From REEB52 sp964626905 (GTDB lineage: Bacteria > Chlamydiota > Chlamydiia > Chlamydiales > SM23-39), in assembly GCA_964626905.1 (NCBI GenBank), contig CAZVHA010000002.1:62001-126000 (forward strand): a stretch of 64,000 nt of DNA, in the 5' to 3' direction. Positions 63,448 through 64,000 of the stretch are shown here, one piece after another. The first letter of the stretch is position 1; every line of letters begins with the position of its first letter. The translations under genes were made by a program, and so were the position numbers. The notes beneath the pieces were generated by a model that ran no database searches, was not told where the DNA came from, and was given only the letters and a program-made list of their open reading frames with translations.

Positions 63448-64000
63448 ACGGAATAGCTTGAAAACGATCATTTCGAAGGGGGCTATATGGGCAAAAGTGC
63501 TTTCTACCTTCCTTTTTGGGCTTGAGTTCGATTATGCACAGATTCTCTGATTGCTCCTGAAATTCATTCTATCATTCTAATTATCAGCGCTTTTTGATTA
63601 TGCACAGGCTTGTTTGGCGCCTCAGCTTCTTGCCCTAAATGGGTTGTATTGTCTTTTCGATCTTCTTCGATATTCGATAGCGGTTGTTGAACCCAAGGAT
63701 CATTGTTGCGAATTTCGCTACCGCTCTTCAAAACTTGATCAAATATGGTCGTAGATAGCCAAGTGATCAATTTTTGATCGAGAACTATCATGTTCTCGGT
63801 TTAATTTCTTGGGGCTGCGAATTTCTTCGCTGTTCGGCCCCCGCAAAGTGACTCGCACTCCACTAGGCAAAACACACCAAGCCCACCGCTCTTTGACAAA
63901 AGCGGGGTCTGAGCCAGACACTATCGAGGGATATCCTCCCTCGTTTTTTTGTGGGAGGTCTCGCAAGACCTTCCTCAGACCGTTGATCGCGGCATTCTCA
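63448..64000. other. region without supported gene
   Basis: About 550 bp. Two short minus-strand frames (63564-63791 and 63739-63966) overlap in different phases and could be a frameshifted gene, but show no recognisable family. The word GATTATGCACAG occurs at 63532 and 63595. I see no RNA gene. Confidence 0.5.

Noticed and set aside
63564..63966. Two overlapping minus-strand frames as a frameshifted gene
   Set aside because: No recognisable domain in either part, so a pseudogene call cannot be supported.

Overview
The window reads as chromosome of an environmental chlamydia (phylum Chlamydiota), most likely Simkaniaceae and close to Simkania negevensis. The evidence is gene content and order: rplU-rpmA-obgE beside a zinc/manganese ABC transporter; nrdR-dksA-lspA; a short histone-H1-like hctA followed by a RumA/RlmD methyltransferase and yajC; NhaD; KdsD, GmhA and LpxK for LPS; MOMP-like outer-membrane proteins; Inc-like proteins with a bilobed hydrophobic domain; and a 23S rRNA gene carrying a LAGLIDADG-encoding group I intron at the position known from Simkania. 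The species call is inference; the higher-level call is firm.

Layout. 1-7.6 kb: a partial DUF1937 gene, a small exported protein, a TnpB-only IS200/IS605-type element inserted exactly at the 3' end of obgE, the ribosomal-protein/obgE cluster, a metal ABC transporter, and divergent murJ. 7.6-16.2 kb: tRNA-Ser(GGA) whose 3' end is part of a 26-bp perfect hairpin, an amidohydrolase, a PoxB-like enzyme, a small NHLP-type (RiPP-like) precursor overlapping a GRDP-like gene, a collagen-repeat autotransporter-type protein, and two exported TPR glycosyltransferases. 16.2-25.9 kb: NagZ, then a five-gene translationally coupled lipid operon (CdsA, PlsC, methyltransferase, CDP-alcohol transferase, and an aminotransferase-SDR fusion), then an HTH-Fic cassette (mobile mystery A/B) inserted next to an exostosin-like gene, with gene fragments scattered around.

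25.9-41.8 kb is housekeeping: a tightly packed nrdR-dksA-lspA-cinA-RNA-methyltransferase-rluA run, asd, gmhA-lpxK-E2 acyltransferase, a class III cyclase behind isocitrate dehydrogenase, and kdsD-nhaD. 41.8-49.6 kb: a MOMP-like gene, a 24-bp inverted repeat, and the rRNA operon (16S, 23S, 5S, no spacer tRNA). The 23S gene contains two insertions: a 624-nt group I intron with homing endonuclease after E. coli position ~1931, and a ~388-nt ORF-less group I-like element near E. coli position ~2528.

49.6-64 kb: an ankyrin/SET-like candidate effector, a chlamydial OmpA-like barrel, hctA, rlmD, yajC, a repeat-containing coiled-coil membrane protein, htpG, nadE, and a recent ~1.43-kb tandem duplication covering the 3' end of nadE and a two-gene Inc-like unit. 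Between the copies lie a HigBA-type toxin-antitoxin pair with a palindromic operator and a 166-nt MITE-like hairpin. The last ~550 bases have no gene I can support.
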